64,000 nucleotides of DNA from Dehalococcoidia bacterium (GCA_009692685.1 SHYS01000005.1:62001-126000); one strand, 5' to 3'; counted from the first letter of the stretch, positions 1-8,738 are shown. Numbers and translations are program-made. Notes: a model not told the origin generated them from the letters alone.

Positions 1-1140
1 CAGTTCTTCGTAGATCGGGCGCACCTCGTACTGGTCGCGTAGCGCTGCAGGCAGGGTGTTCACGCGCTCGCCATTGCGTTCGTAGGCGACGCAGACCTTG
101 ATGCTGTCGAACTGCGACAGCACGTCGAGGCGCGTGAGCGCCACCGAGTTCACCCCGTTGAGCCGTGACGTGTAGCGCGCCAGCACGCCGTCGAACCAGC
201 CGCACCGCCGCGATCGTCCGGTCGTCGCGCCGTACTCGCCCTGGCCCTGCGCGTTCGCCGGGTCTCGCAGGCGGTCCGCCTCTTCGCCGAACAGCTCCGT
301 TGGCATCGGGCCGTTGCCGACGCGCGTCTGGTACGCCTTGTACACCCCGACCACCCGCTCGATGGCGGTGGGTCCGAGGCCGATGCCGATGCTCGCACCG
401 GCTGCCACCGAGGCGGGCACGGACGACGTCACGTACGGGTAGGTGCCGGAGTCGAGGTCGAGCAGCGACCCCTGCGCCCCTTCGAGCAGGATGCGTTCGC
501 CGGCGTCATGCGCGTCCTGTACGATCGTGTCGGTGTCCGCCACGTGCGGCCTGAGCTGGTCGCCGAACGCTGAGAACTCGCGCAACACGGTGTCGAAGTC
601 CAACGCCTGTCCGCCGTATAGCTCGGTGATCACGCGGTTCTTGTACGGCAGCACCATCTCGAGCTTCGTGGCCAGCAGTTCGGGCGTGATCAGATCGATC
701 ATGCGCACGCCGTTACGGGCCACCTTGTCCGTGAAGGCAGGCCCGGTGCCGGTGCCCGTGGTGCCGATGGCGTGTTCGCCGCGCAACGCCTCATCAAGCT
801 TGTCGATGATCTGGTGCCACGGCATTACCACGTGCGCCCGCTCGCTGATCAGCAGCCTAGAGGTGTCCACCTGGCGCTCGCCCAGCATCGCCAGCTCCTT
901 GATGAGGCCGATCGGCTCCACCACCACGCCCTTGCCGATGACGCAGGTCTTGTCGCCATAAAAGATGCCCGCGGGTACGAGGTGCAGCGCAAACTGTCCT
1001 CGATCATTGAGGATCGTGTGCCCTGCGTTTGTCCCTGCCGAGTACCGCGCGACGATTGTGCAGTTGCGCGCGTGGTAGTCGACCACTCGCCCCTTGCCCT
1101 CGTCGCCCCACTGGCCTCCGATGATCACCGTGGCCGGCAT
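1..1140 (-). CDS. purA: Adenylosuccinate synthetase, 3' end beyond the window
   Basis: This enzyme joins IMP and aspartate with GTP hydrolysis to make adenylosuccinate, the first committed step to AMP. The reading frame starts at an ATG complementary to 1138-1140 and stays open to base 1, so 380 codons are visible. The family is about 430 residues long, so some 50 C-terminal residues lie outside. The GTP-binding signature GQWGDEGKG is at residues 9-17. The catalytic Asp13 and His41 (in NAGHT) fall at the same numbers as in E. coli PurA. A GTTGTGTGP segment and the LEGAQG motif are also present. The rest of the purine genes in this window (purF, purM, purH) lie at the far end, so purA is not in their operon. 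Confidence 0.97.
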   Translation of the reverse strand, partial: MPATVIIGGQWGDEGKGRVVDYHARNCTIVARYSAGTNAGHTILNDRGQFALHLVPAGIFYGDKTCVIGKGVVVEPIGLIKELAMLGERQVDTSRLLISERAHVVMPWHQIIDKLDEALRGEHAIGTTGTGTGPAFTDKVARNGVRMIDLITPELLATKLEMVLPYKNRVITELYGGQALDFDTVLREFSAFGDQLRPHVADTDTIVQDAHDAGERILLEGAQGSLLDLDSGTYPYVTSSVPASVAAGASIGIGLGPTAIERVVGVYKAYQTRVGNGPMPTELFGEEADRLRDPANAQGQGEYGATTGRSRRCGWFDGVLARYTSRLNGVNSVALTRLDVLSQFDSIKVCVAYERNGERVNTLPAALRDQYEVRPIYEEL

Positions 1141-1240
1141 GGTCCGCCCTTATCTCCCGGTGAGTGCCATTTGGCGCGCACCCCAAACGTCGAGGATCAT
1201 ACACACGGACCTCTGGCGCCACACTACCCCTCGAGGCATC

Positions 1241-1849
1241 ATGCGCGCTCTGCTCCCGCTCGCTCCGTTCGCGCCCGCGCTGGTTTGCGCCGCGCTTCTG
1301 GCGAGCGCGTGCGGCGCCTCAGCCACGCCTGCCGGACTCCCGCGCAGTCCCCTCGAGGAACGCGCGGCTGTCGTGGTTCGCACCACGCCGCGCTTGCCGA
1401 CTCCGGCGCCCGACGAGGTGTTGATGAATCCCGCGCCCGGCGCTCTCGCGCCCGACTCCGAGCGCGTCGCCGGCCAGGCGCTCGAGTTCTTCGCGCAGGC
1501 GCTCGGTGTCCCCGTCCGCGAACTTCGGCTTGAGGTGGTGACCGCCCGCGACGGCGGCGGTTGGCGTGTCACGTCGCGCGATGCGTACGACGCTCGACAC
1601 ACCGCCGAGGCCTCGGGCTCCGAGTTCGTCTGGGTGCCACAGGTGCGCGACACCGGGACGGTGGCGCTCTGGCGGGAGTCCTCCGGGCTGCTCATCCTCG
1701 ACGTGCGTGGTGTTGCCCTGACCCTGCGCGTCGGCCGCGATGCACGCGCGAACGTGCCACCGCCGGGCGTGCGCGTTGCGTTCGGCTACGACCCTTCACC
1801 GCGGGCCGAGGGCGTTCCCGTGCTCGCCTCCATCGAGGCCGTGCCGTGA
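1241..1849 (+). CDS. Predicted lipoprotein of unknown function
   Basis: I do not recognise a family. The ATG at 1241 gives 202 residues beginning with a positively charged N-terminus, a hydrophobic stretch and a Cys at residue 24 in the context ASAC. This resembles a lipobox, although Leu at -3 is missing. A Pro-rich linker follows, then a domain of about 150 residues rich in beta-type segments. The protein is probably exported and lipidated by the Lgt encoded at 45266-46165. Its stop overlaps the GTG of the DUF402 gene by four bases, so the two are likely co-translated. It is divergent from purA, about 100 bases away. A longer in-frame start at 1094 would run into the purA upstream region and would lose the signal peptide. 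Confidence 0.7.
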   Translation: MRALLPLAPFAPALVCAALLASACGASATPAGLPRSPLEERAAVVVRTTPRLPTPAPDEVLMNPAPGALAPDSERVAGQALEFFAQALGVPVRELRLEVVTARDGGGWRVTSRDAYDARHTAEASGSEFVWVPQVRDTGTVALWRESSGLLILDVRGVALTLRVGRDARANVPPPGVRVAFGYDPSPRAEGVPVLASIEAVP

Positions 1850-2352
1850 CGCTCTCCCCCACCATCCCCATCATCGAGGTGAAGCGCGCACTCGCTCGCG
1901 CTCGCAGCAGCGAACGCCGCTTCGAGTACGAACTCATCGACGCCCGCCTCCAGCGAGTGGTCGTGCTTTTCCGTCTCAGTCTCGACGGGCGTGCCATCGA
2001 GTCGTACGGAGTCTTCTGGCTCCGCCGCGCCTACAACTGCTATTACGCGGTGCCTGCAGGTGGTGGGGCGCCTGTCTTCGTGCGCTTTGACGTCGTGCGT
2101 AACGTCGAGTTCGCCCTCGATCTCATTCCCCCGGAGGTCCGCTACACCGACCTGCTCCTCGACCTCCGGGTCGATTCCGCGGGTGTGTACTGGGAAGACA
2201 CCGAGGAAGTCACTGCCGCCTCTGCGACCGGCACCATCACGCCCTCGGACGTTCGCACCATCGAGGCCGCGCGCGCGCTCCTCGAAGGCCGCTACCGTCG
2301 CATCACGTCGGAGGTCCGCGCGCTGCTTCGGGGGTTGGGCATGGCGGTGTGA
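1846..2352 (+). CDS. DUF402 domain protein
   Basis: This 168-residue protein fits the DUF402 family, whose members include nucleotide phosphatases and proteins related to the RNase E/G-associated FAU-1. Visible hallmarks are the FWLRRAYNCYYAVP strand region near residue 60, then an acidic YTDLLLDLRVD segment and a VYWEDTEEV stretch, where the family usually has a DL-x-LD and LDEDE-type metal site. The Asp/Glu residues there are retained. The GTG start at 1846 overlaps the upstream lipoprotein stop (GTGA), which decides the start. The function in this organism is not clear from context. Family assignment is by motif memory, without a profile search. Confidence 0.65.
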   Translation: MTLSPTIPIIEVKRALARARSSERRFEYELIDARLQRVVVLFRLSLDGRAIESYGVFWLRRAYNCYYAVPAGGGAPVFVRFDVVRNVEFALDLIPPEVRYTDLLLDLRVDSAGVYWEDTEEVTAASATGTITPSDVRTIEAARALLEGRYRRITSEVRALLRGLGMAV

Positions 2353-2387
2353 GGATCGTTCCCGCTCGTGGTGAGCGCGCTTTCTTC

Positions 2388-2525
2388 CGTTCGGGGTGAG
2401 CCGAGCCTGCCCTGAGCCCTGCCGAAGGCAACCACACGCCGTCCTCGTTGGTTCGAGGTACCGCTCCGGAGGTGTCGCGCGCTCCGTCGAAGACGGGGGC
2501 CCTTCGACAGGCTCAGGGCGAACGG
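2388..2525. repeat. REP-like paired inverted repeat, copy 1
   Basis: A forward unit at 2500-2525 reads CCCTTCGACAGGCTCAGGGC and continues GAACGG. A diverged reverse-complement unit lies at 2388-2428, containing CCCTGAGCCCTGCCGAAGG. The two arms are about 70 bases apart. The same pair, in the same relative order, recurs at 8546-8664, and in both places AACCACACGC follows the reverse arm. This is the layout of REP/BIME elements. No RAYT transposase gene is seen in the window. The 197-base gap 2353-2549 holds nothing else that I recognise. Confidence 0.75.
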
Positions 2526-2549
2526 GGAGGTATGCTTCGTGGGGCGGCG

Positions 2550-3422
2550 CTAACGCGCGCGCGCGCGGGCCCGGTCGCTCGACTCGATCGCCGCATCGAG
2601 GGCGACCACGCGACGTGCTCGGCGCACACTCCGGCGATCCACCAGCTCGCCGTCGACGGTCCCTACCCAGTCCTCGGCGGTTCGCACACGCTCCCACTCC
2701 TCGAGCATCGCGCGCGCCGTCGCCACTTCCTCGGGTCGAGGCGTGAAGAGCCGCCGGAAGTCGTCGGCCTCGCTTTCGGAAGTGACGTACACACCCGCTG
2801 CGCCCAGCGCGTGTGCGCGGGTTCGCCAGCGCGGCGCGAGGAGCAGCCACGGCAGCCCGGCCGCATGCGCGCCAAAGGCCACCTCGGCCATCGCGTGCTC
2901 AAAGAGCGCCAGCGAGGCGGCCGGCGTGCCGTCGAGGCCGAAGTCGCGCGCCAGTGCCTCGATGTTCAATGCGATGGCGCCGTGCCGGTCGACGGCCTCG
3001 ATGAGTTTCGGGAGCGCCCGCACCCCCGCTGCCGAGTCGATCTCGGGGATCAGCCGCACGTGCCCCGGCTCCAGCTTGCGGCGCATCTCGCGCTTCCGGA
3101 TGGCGATGTCGGCGTCCCGCACGTCCTGTGGCTCCTCGGCGCCACTCAGCAGCGCGGCCGTCACAGAGGCGCTGACCAGCGCCTCGAGGTCCGCGTCCAG
3201 CTCACCGGATCGTGTGTCCGAGATACGCACGTGGACGCCTCGGCCGCGCTTCGCGATCAGCGGCGCGTGCTTCGCGGCCAGCTGCCGCAATCCGGCGCGC
3301 TGGAGGTGCGTCTCGGGCGCCGCCAGGTCGATGGTAACGGCGTCGGCCCCGGTCGTCGCGGCGCCCTCGAAGGCCGCCGGGTGCAGGCCGCGGATCAGCA
3401 GGTTGCTACGGGATACCAGCAC
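2550..3422 (-). CDS. HpcH/HpaI aldolase / citrate lyase beta (CitE)-like protein
   Basis: The 290-residue protein matches the CitE/HpcH TIM-barrel family of Mg-dependent acyl-CoA C-C lyases and hydrolases. It shows the early NLLIRGLHP and DAVTIDL segments, VHVRISD with the substrate-binding Arg, and the LIPEIDSAAGV segment that carries the metal-binding Glu. A later IEALARDFG segment supplies the second acidic ligand. No citrate lyase alpha or gamma genes lie nearby, so it is more likely a stand-alone CitE-like enzyme (malyl- or citramalyl-CoA lyase type) than a citrate lyase subunit. It is last in a minus-strand run with the hydrolase, APH and M16 genes; the gaps are 37-67 bases. Confidence 0.85.
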   Translation of the reverse strand: MLVSRSNLLIRGLHPAAFEGAATTGADAVTIDLAAPETHLQRAGLRQLAAKHAPLIAKRGRGVHVRISDTRSGELDADLEALVSASVTAALLSGAEEPQDVRDADIAIRKREMRRKLEPGHVRLIPEIDSAAGVRALPKLIEAVDRHGAIALNIEALARDFGLDGTPAASLALFEHAMAEVAFGAHAAGLPWLLLAPRWRTRAHALGAAGVYVTSESEADDFRRLFTPRPEEVATARAMLEEWERVRTAEDWVGTVDGELVDRRSVRRARRVVALDAAIESSDRARARAR

Positions 3423-3488
3423 GGTGTCTCCTCGATGTCAGGTTCCGCATCGTACATCGAGGATCTGACGTCGAGGTCGGAATGGCTC

Positions 3489-4211
3489 CTACACGAACTC
3501 CTCGTCGTTGAGCTCATGACCCGCCTCGACATCCAAGAGGAAGCGCAGCACGGCAGTGTTCCAGGCGCTAGGACGCTGCGCAGACGTGCCGTGGAAGCAT
3601 TCCGCCAGCACCGTCACCCGCCGTCGAGGCAGCCCGTCGATCACTCGCTGCACGCTTCGTCCGATCAACTCGTCGTGCTCACCGTACATGACCAGCGCCG
3701 GCATCGCGAGGCCCGGCAGCAACGGCGTCAGGTCGGGGCGTTCCGCCATCGCGCGCAGGCCGCCCTCGAGGCCGGGGTCGCCCGCTACGCCCCACGCCGC
3801 TGCCGCGTCACGGGGATTGCGAGGCGGTTCGGGGCCGCGCGTCGTGCTGTCCGAAAGCAACAGCGCATAGGTATCCGAAGGGTATTCCACCGCGTACTGC
3901 AGCGCGATCTGCCCGCCAAACGACATGCCGCCGATGAGGGCTCCCTCAATGGCCCCGATCCCCTCGAGGAGTGAGCGCAGGTCTGAGGCCAGCAGCGGCA
4001 TCGTGTACGCCTCGGCGTGTCCGGGCGCGCTCGATTCGCCGTGGCCGCGAGCATCCCACGTGATCAGGCGGTAGCTCTCGGACAGCGCCAGCAACTGAGG
4101 CAGCCACATCGCGTGTGAGACTCCGAAGCCGTGCGCCAGCACCAGCGGCCGCCCCGCTCCGCGCTCTTCGTACCGGATCCTGATGCCATCGGCTGTTTCG
4201 ATGTGCGGCAC
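3489..4211 (-). CDS. Alpha/beta fold hydrolase
   Basis: This is a 240-residue serine hydrolase of the alpha/beta superfamily. The oxyanion-hole motif HGFG is at residues 28-31. The nucleophile elbow GMSFGG puts the catalytic Ser at residue 97. A later GEHDEL segment carries the acid and ECFHG carries the His, so the triad is complete. The lid region between the Ser and the Asp is short, as in esterase and 3-oxoadipate-lactonase-like members. The substrate cannot be read from sequence. It is preceded by the APH gene 39 bases upstream on the same strand, which suggests one transcript. Confidence 0.88.
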   Translation of the reverse strand: MPHIETADGIRIRYEERGAGRPLVLAHGFGVSHAMWLPQLLALSESYRLITWDARGHGESSAPGHAEAYTMPLLASDLRSLLEGIGAIEGALIGGMSFGGQIALQYAVEYPSDTYALLLSDSTTRGPEPPRNPRDAAAAWGVAGDPGLEGGLRAMAERPDLTPLLPGLAMPALVMYGEHDELIGRSVQRVIDGLPRRRVTVLAECFHGTSAQRPSAWNTAVLRFLLDVEAGHELNDEEFV

Positions 4212-4250
4212 GGTCTGCCTCCTGCCCTCGCTGCCCTCGCCACGCTGTCG

Positions 4251-5279
4251 CTAACCCCGCAGCAGCCTGCCTGCTACATCGATGGTGCCCTCGAGGAACG
4301 CCACGTCCCTCGCGATCCGCTCCGCTGGCTGTTGCAGGGCCACGCGCTTGCGAATGCGATACAGCCCCAGCGCTACCCCGAACAGCTGCGCCTCCGCCAG
4401 ACGCGTCTCGCGCAGCACGGTCGAGGCAGCGTAGCCCTCGAGGACGCGTTCGACGCCCTCCCAGCCTCGCTCCGACCCATAGTGCCCATAGTGCGAGGCG
4501 AATGTCGCGAAGTCGGCCGCCGCCGGTCCTACGAAGGCATCACCGAAGTCGATGAGTGTGCCCAGCCGCCCGCCCTCGAGGAACAGGTGCTGCGGGTTGA
4601 GGTCGCCATGAACCAGCGTGCCGCGACGCAACTCGCCGAACCGCAGCAGCGCCTCGCGAAACCTCGAGGCCGGCTCGATCAGCCGCGGCGCCAGTCGCGC
4701 CACCGGATGGGCAATCAGGGAGGTGCCGTCGAACGGCCACAGGTTGGGCCAGCGTTCGAGGAGCCCGGTGGCCATGTCCGGTGACCCACCCTGGAGGCGG
4801 TCGCGTCTGTCTACGGTCAGCCCGAAGCCCTCGCCGGACAGCTCGTGCAGCCGCGCCAGCAGCTCGCCGAGGTCGCGCGCGCCTTCCGAGGTGAGCGCTG
4901 CGGCCTCCCCGGGCGCGCCTCGCGCCTCGCTGACCATCGCCCAGGGCAGCTCGAAGCGTGCCACGCCCGCGTGCTCCGGGTCGCCGCTCCAGGCGATCGC
5001 CTTCGGCACGCGGGCATCGATGGGGTGCAGACGGTCGAAGATGGCGCACTGGGCCCCGTAGCGGGGAGCAAAGTCCCCGATGCCCTCCGTCGCCGCTGTC
5101 CGCGCCGCGTCCGGCTTCTGCACCAGCACCACCACCGGGTCGCCGTCGGTCTCCACGCGCCAGGCGATCGTCGCCACGCCTGCACCGAGGGAGCGCGCGC
5201 CCCGAGGTTCCGCGCCGGTCACGTCTTTGACCAGGCGCGCGATCGTCACGCCGTCGGGCAGCGTGTCGAGGCCCGCCAC
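4251..5279 (-). CDS. APH-family aminoglycoside-type phosphotransferase
   Basis: The 342-residue protein has the protein-kinase-like fold of the APH/choline kinase family. The catalytic loop reads VHGDLNPQHLF and is followed about 15 residues later by the metal-binding LIDFGDAFVGP. In the usual HGDxxxxN motif the final Asn is replaced by His here, which is seen in a subset of the family. An N-terminal segment with VVVLVQKPD may carry the ATP-anchoring Lys. The natural substrate is unknown, and drug resistance should not be assumed. It lies between the M16 peptidase and the hydrolase, same strand and close spacing. Confidence 0.85.
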   Translation of the reverse strand: MAGLDTLPDGVTIARLVKDVTGAEPRGARSLGAGVATIAWRVETDGDPVVVLVQKPDAARTAATEGIGDFAPRYGAQCAIFDRLHPIDARVPKAIAWSGDPEHAGVARFELPWAMVSEARGAPGEAAALTSEGARDLGELLARLHELSGEGFGLTVDRRDRLQGGSPDMATGLLERWPNLWPFDGTSLIAHPVARLAPRLIEPASRFREALLRFGELRRGTLVHGDLNPQHLFLEGGRLGTLIDFGDAFVGPAAADFATFASHYGHYGSERGWEGVERVLEGYAASTVLRETRLAEAQLFGVALGLYRIRKRVALQQPAERIARDVAFLEGTIDVAGRLLRG

Positions 5280-5315
5280 AGTCGAGGTCTCGCCCGGCCT
5301 GCGTGGCCCGCTGGT

Positions 5316-6593
5316 CTAGGCGCGCAGCAGGTTGTCGAGGGTGTCCGCAGAAGCCGACGGTCCCACCACCGCCAGCGCGAACTGCCGGGGTCCGATCACG
5401 CGCTGCGCCACGGCCTGCACGGCCTCCGCAGTCACCGCGCGCACGGCCGCGACCTGCTCGTCGATCGACTCCAGCACGCCGTCCTGCAGCAGCTGGTTGC
5501 CATGGCGCTGGCCCTGCGACATCGCGGTCTCCTGCGACAGTCGCAGTGATCCCGCGACGTAGTCGATCGATCGCTGCAGCTCGTCGGCGGCAACGGGCTC
5601 GGTCACGAGACGGTCCAGCTCGTCGACGATGACGTGCAGCGCCTCTTCTTCATGCTCGCGCGTGACGCCCGCGCTTACGTTCAACGTGCCGATGTCCGTC
5701 AACCGCGAGCTGCTCGATCCCACGGAGTAGGCCAGCCCGCGACGCTCGCGCACTTCCTTGAACAGCCGCGACGACATCCCGCGGCCCAGCACGGCGTTCA
5801 GCACGTCGAGGGCGTGACGGTCCGGGTCGCGACGTCCGAAGCACTGCATCGACAGTGCGAGGTTCGTCTGCTCCAGCTCGCGTTCCTCGACGATCACGCG
5901 CTCGCCCGGCAGTCCGGGCTTCGCCGCTGGAACCCGGGAGACGGGCGTTGTCGGCAGGTCGTCGAACGACTTCGACGCCAGCTCGAGGACCGCCACGTGC
6001 GAGATGTTCCCGGCCACCGAGAACACGGCGTTCGAGGCCGAGTAATAGTTCTGGATGTGCTCGATGAAGTCCGGCCGCTGCATCTCTCCCACGGTCTCCA
6101 GCGACCCGGCCACCGGCCAGCCCACAGGCTGGTCGCCGAACGTCGCTCGGCCGATCAGCTCGCCCACCCACTGCGCAGGGCTGTCGTGGCCGCGTCGGAT
6201 CTCCTGCTGCACCACGGTGCGCTCGCGGTCGATCTCGGTCTGCTCCAGCAGCGCGTACTGCAGCATGTCGGCGACGACGTCGATGCCCACGTCCACCGCC
6301 TCGAACGGCAGAGCGTTCCAGTAGCAGGTCAGCTCGCGCGAGGTGTAGGCGTTGAGCTGTCCGCCCGCACCTTCGATGGTCTGCGAGATCTCGGGCGCCG
6401 TTGGACGCTTCGTCGTGCCCTTGAACAGCATGTGCTCGATGTAGTGGGACAGGCCGTTGGTCCTCGGCTGCTCGCCCCGCGATCCGATGCCGACGAAGAA
6501 TGCGACGGCCGCTGCCTGTGAGGTGGGGATGGCGGTCGTGATCACCCGAAGGCCGTTCGGCAGGGTGGTAATCTCGGGCGTGATCGGCGGCAT
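5316..6593 (-). CDS. M16 family zinc metallopeptidase (processing-peptidase-like)
   Basis: The 425-residue protein is a single-chain member of the M16 (pitrilysin/mitochondrial processing peptidase) family. The inverted zinc motif HYIEH is at residues 50-54. The distal Glu lies in the NAYTSRELTCYWN segment about 75 residues on. The C-terminal half holds the R/Y-type segment ERRGLAYSVGSSSS typical of this fold. A strong GGAGG lies eight bases before the ATG at 6593. B. subtilis MlpA/YmxG-type proteins have the same size. It is the first gene of the minus-strand run and is divergent from the broken AOR gene. Confidence 0.93.
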   Translation of the reverse strand: MPPITPEITTLPNGLRVITTAIPTSQAAAVAFFVGIGSRGEQPRTNGLSHYIEHMLFKGTTKRPTAPEISQTIEGAGGQLNAYTSRELTCYWNALPFEAVDVGIDVVADMLQYALLEQTEIDRERTVVQQEIRRGHDSPAQWVGELIGRATFGDQPVGWPVAGSLETVGEMQRPDFIEHIQNYYSASNAVFSVAGNISHVAVLELASKSFDDLPTTPVSRVPAAKPGLPGERVIVEERELEQTNLALSMQCFGRRDPDRHALDVLNAVLGRGMSSRLFKEVRERRGLAYSVGSSSSRLTDIGTLNVSAGVTREHEEEALHVIVDELDRLVTEPVAADELQRSIDYVAGSLRLSQETAMSQGQRHGNQLLQDGVLESIDEQVAAVRAVTAEAVQAVAQRVIGPRQFALAVVGPSASADTLDNLLRA

Positions 6594-7761
6594 GGGTCCT
6601 CCAATGGTTCATGCTGCCAGCGTATGGCCGGTACGTCGAGCCCGGCAAGAAGTTCTCTACATCCGGAGTCTCGGAGAGTGAGGAGTGTCCGATGGTTACG
6701 GACGTCCCCGGCACCGCGCGGGACCTCGCCTTCAACGGCCGCATCCTCAACGTTAACCTCACCACCGGCGCTATCGAGGTGGAGTCGGTACCCGAACGTA
6801 TCGCCAGCTCCTCGGTGGGTACGACCTAGGCGCACGCCTGCTCTTCGATCGCATCCCGGCGGGTGCCGGTCCCCTCGGTCCCGACAACATCCGCGGGTTC
6901 TTCCCCGGCCTGCTGACCGGCACGCCGCTCTTCGGGCAGCGCTTTCAGGTGGTCTGCAAGTCGCCGAAGAACAACGGCTGGGGCGACGCCAGCTGTGGAG
7001 GTGATTTCCGGCCCGATGCTCAAGTTCGCGGGCTATGACGGGCTGCTCATCTCCGACGACACGGTCGAGGTCCGCGACGCAGCGGACTACTGGGGTACGC
7101 TCGCCATCGAGTGCTTCGAGCAGGGTGTCCTCACGAAGGAGGACACCGATGGCCTCGAGCTGACCTGGGGGCAACCCGTCCGTGGTCCTCAAGCTCGTCC
7201 ACGCCATCGGTCGACGCGCGGGCTTCGGTGACGTGATCGCCGATGGCGTACAGCGCACCGCCTCGAGGATCGGCCAGGGCGCCGAGGCCTTCGCCGTCCA
7301 CGTAGATGGCGAAGAACCACCGATGCACGACCCGAAACTCGACTTCGGGTACGGCGCGTCCTACCTCGGCGACCCCACCCCGGCGCGTCACACCCTCTGG
7401 TCGCCCGGCAAAGGCTCGAAGTTTCCCGGGGCGCCGGGCCTCCCTAATCAGCGCTTCGAATCTCGAGGGTGGGGGCGTAAGGAGAAGCATGCCGGTGAAT
7501 CCGCCCACGTCATGAACGCGTCGGGGATGTGTTAATTCATCTTCTCGATGGCTCCCACCGACCGCATCCCGGAGTGGATCAATCTGGTCACCGGCTGGGA
7601 CACTACGCACGAGGATCTGCAGCTCGTCGGCGAGCGCATCGCCAACCTGCGCCTCGCCTTCTCGCTCAAACACGGCAACAACCCGGCCGCGCGCGCGATG
7701 CCCGGCCGCATGCGCGGCGATCCGCCCCAGCATGTCGGTCCTCACGAGGGGGGGCCTTGCC

Positions 7762-7935
7762 TCAAATGTACGGAATCAGCGCGACATTTGGGGCAGCCTC
7801 GTGACTTTTGAGGCAGACGGCTTCCGACCAGAACGTGGGCTCGATGTCCAGTTCGTAGATGGACTGGATCAGCACGACGATGTTGTGACAGAGGAACTTC
7901 AACAAGGCCTCGTTCACCTGAGCCGTCCCGACGTG
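7762..7935 (-). pseudogene. C-terminal remnant of a DDE-type IS transposase
   Basis: The minus-strand frame reads VNEALLKFLCHNIVVLIQ, then SIYELDIEPTFW. This strongly resembles the conserved C-terminal end of IS4/IS1182-like transposases (NE-x-LxKxLxHNxxVLIxxxxELGIEP). Upstream of about 7935 the frame stays open for a while but no longer resembles a transposase. It runs antisense to the methyltransferase fragment, so the gene is truncated at its 5' side. The position next to the left inverted repeat, transcribed outward, is normal for the end of an IS gene. The subfamily is unresolved. Confidence 0.65.
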
Positions 7936-8364
7936 CCGAGAGCCGCCGAGGAGACTTGGCAGGACCGTCTGCTGAGGCCTGAAGCGGCTCCAAAGACGCG
8001 GGCGCTGCGCTACGACGTTGCCTTCAAGGTCATGAACGCCGCCGATTACGGAGCGCCGCAGAAGCGACAACGGGTGTACGTCGTCGGTTTCCGGTCTGAC
8101 CTCCATGGGGACTTCAAGTTCCCGGAGCCGACCCATTCACTCGACGCCCTGATGCGCGACCAGTGGGGTACTGGTGACTACTGGGATCGACACAACGTTC
8201 GCAAGCCGAAGGCTGCTCTCGCGGGCGTGCGTCCGATGGCGGGGTTCGCCCTCGGAGGAGGCGAGGACGCATGGCAGACAGTTCGCGACGCGATGGCGGA
8301 TCTGCCTGAGCCGAGCGCGGACTACCCAGCCTGACTTTTGAGGCAGAGGCGACTTATGAGGCAA
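7783..8364. repeat. Four short iterons GACWTTTGRGGCAG inside the IS remnant
   Basis: Copies lie at 7783-7796 (GACATTTGGGGCAG), 7803-7816 (GACTTTTGAGGCAG), 8333-8346 (identical to the second) and 8351-8364 (GACTTATGAGGCAA). They form one pair per end, spaced 20 and 18 bases. An inverted copy is at 7757-7769. Paired sites near both ends suggest transposase binding sites. The identity of the second and third copies suggests a fairly recent element. Confidence 0.7.
7999..8334 (+). pseudogene. C-terminal fragment of a C5 DNA cytosine methyltransferase
   Basis: The frame reads LRYDVAFKVMNAADYGAPQK followed by RQRVYVVGFRSDL. This is the region before and including motif VIII (QKRxRV) of Dcm-type C5 methyltransferases. 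A target-recognition-like segment follows and the frame ends at a TGA next to the right IS repeat. The PCQ and ENV catalytic motifs and the SAM-binding N-terminus are absent, as are motifs IX and X. It is therefore a captured fragment without activity. No restriction endonuclease gene is seen nearby. Confidence 0.72.
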
Positions 8365-8545
8365 AGCCTCACGATGGCAAGACGCTTGACGCCGACCTCA
8401 TGCGCACGGAGTGGTTCGAGGCAGCTGGCTGGGATCCGGAGACGGCGCTGCCCTCGCGCGAGAAGCTGGAGTCGCTGGGGCTGGCGGATGTCGCGGATGC
8501 CCTCGGGATTGGTGCGTGATGATGCTGTTCGGTGGTTCGCTGCTA

Positions 8546-8664
8546 CCGTTCGTGGTGAGCTTGTCGAACCACACGCTTTGCTGGATGGGACGCTGGTCGT
8601 GACCGGAGACATTCAGCGTGTCATCGAGCACAGCGATGCCCTTCGACAGGCTCAGGGCGAACGA
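8546..8664. repeat. REP-like paired inverted repeat, copy 2
   Basis: A reverse arm at 8546-8573 reads CCGTTCGTGGTGAGCTTGTC and continues GAACCACA. A forward arm at 8639-8663 reads CCCTTCGACAGGCTCAGGGC and continues GAACG. The forward arm matches the copy at 2500-2524 base for base. The element sits in the 219-base gap between the end of the broken AOR gene and the MoaD-like gene; nothing else is recognisable in that gap. Confidence 0.75.
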
Positions 8665-8738
8665 GGACGGCGGATTGTTGGCGTCGCTCGATCTACCATC
8701 GAGGAGCCCTCGATCCACCGCGGTGAGCAAAAGGTCTC

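Larger units (their letters stand above)
7755..8366. mobile_element. Decayed insertion sequence carrying a methyltransferase fragment
   Basis: This block splits the AOR coding sequence. The outer ends match as inverted repeats: TTGCCTCAAATGT at 7757-7769 and, read on the minus strand, TTGCCTCATAAGT at 8352-8364. An 8-base direct repeat CCTCACGA occurs at 7740-7747 and 8367-8374, which fits a target duplication, although seven Gs separate the left copy from the repeat end. Inside are the 3' end of a transposase gene (minus) and the 3' part of a cytosine methyltransferase gene (plus). The transposase 5' half is missing, so the element is dead. The IS family is not certain. Confidence 0.68.
6692..8519 (+). 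pseudogene. Aldehyde:ferredoxin oxidoreductase family gene, broken and interrupted
   Basis: Pieces of a tungstopterin AOR-family protein are collinear here. The N-terminus is FNGRILNVNLTTGAIEV. Next, after a shift near 6796, comes LLGGYDLGARLLFD up to GWGDASCGGDF. After another shift near 7010 comes GPMLKFAGYDGLLIS. About 170 codons are then missing between RDAADYWG and TLAIECFEQG, where the family's Fe-S cysteines should be. One extra G near 7168 is followed by VLKLVHAIGRRAGFGD. A TAA at 7533-7535 interrupts NASGMC-stop-FIF. The segment IPEWINLVTGWD follows. After an IS remnant (7755-8366), the true C-terminus KTLDADLMRTEWFEAAGWD runs to the TGA at 8517. Loss of function is certain from the deletion even if some shifts are read errors. 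Confidence 0.88.

Noticed and set aside
4251..5279. Antibiotic resistance gene
   Set aside because: The APH fold alone does not show drug specificity, and the chromosomal context gives no sign of mobility.
7533..7535. In-frame stop in the AOR remnant read as selenocysteine or pyrrolysine
   Set aside because: The codon is TAA, which encodes neither, and the gene has several other lesions.
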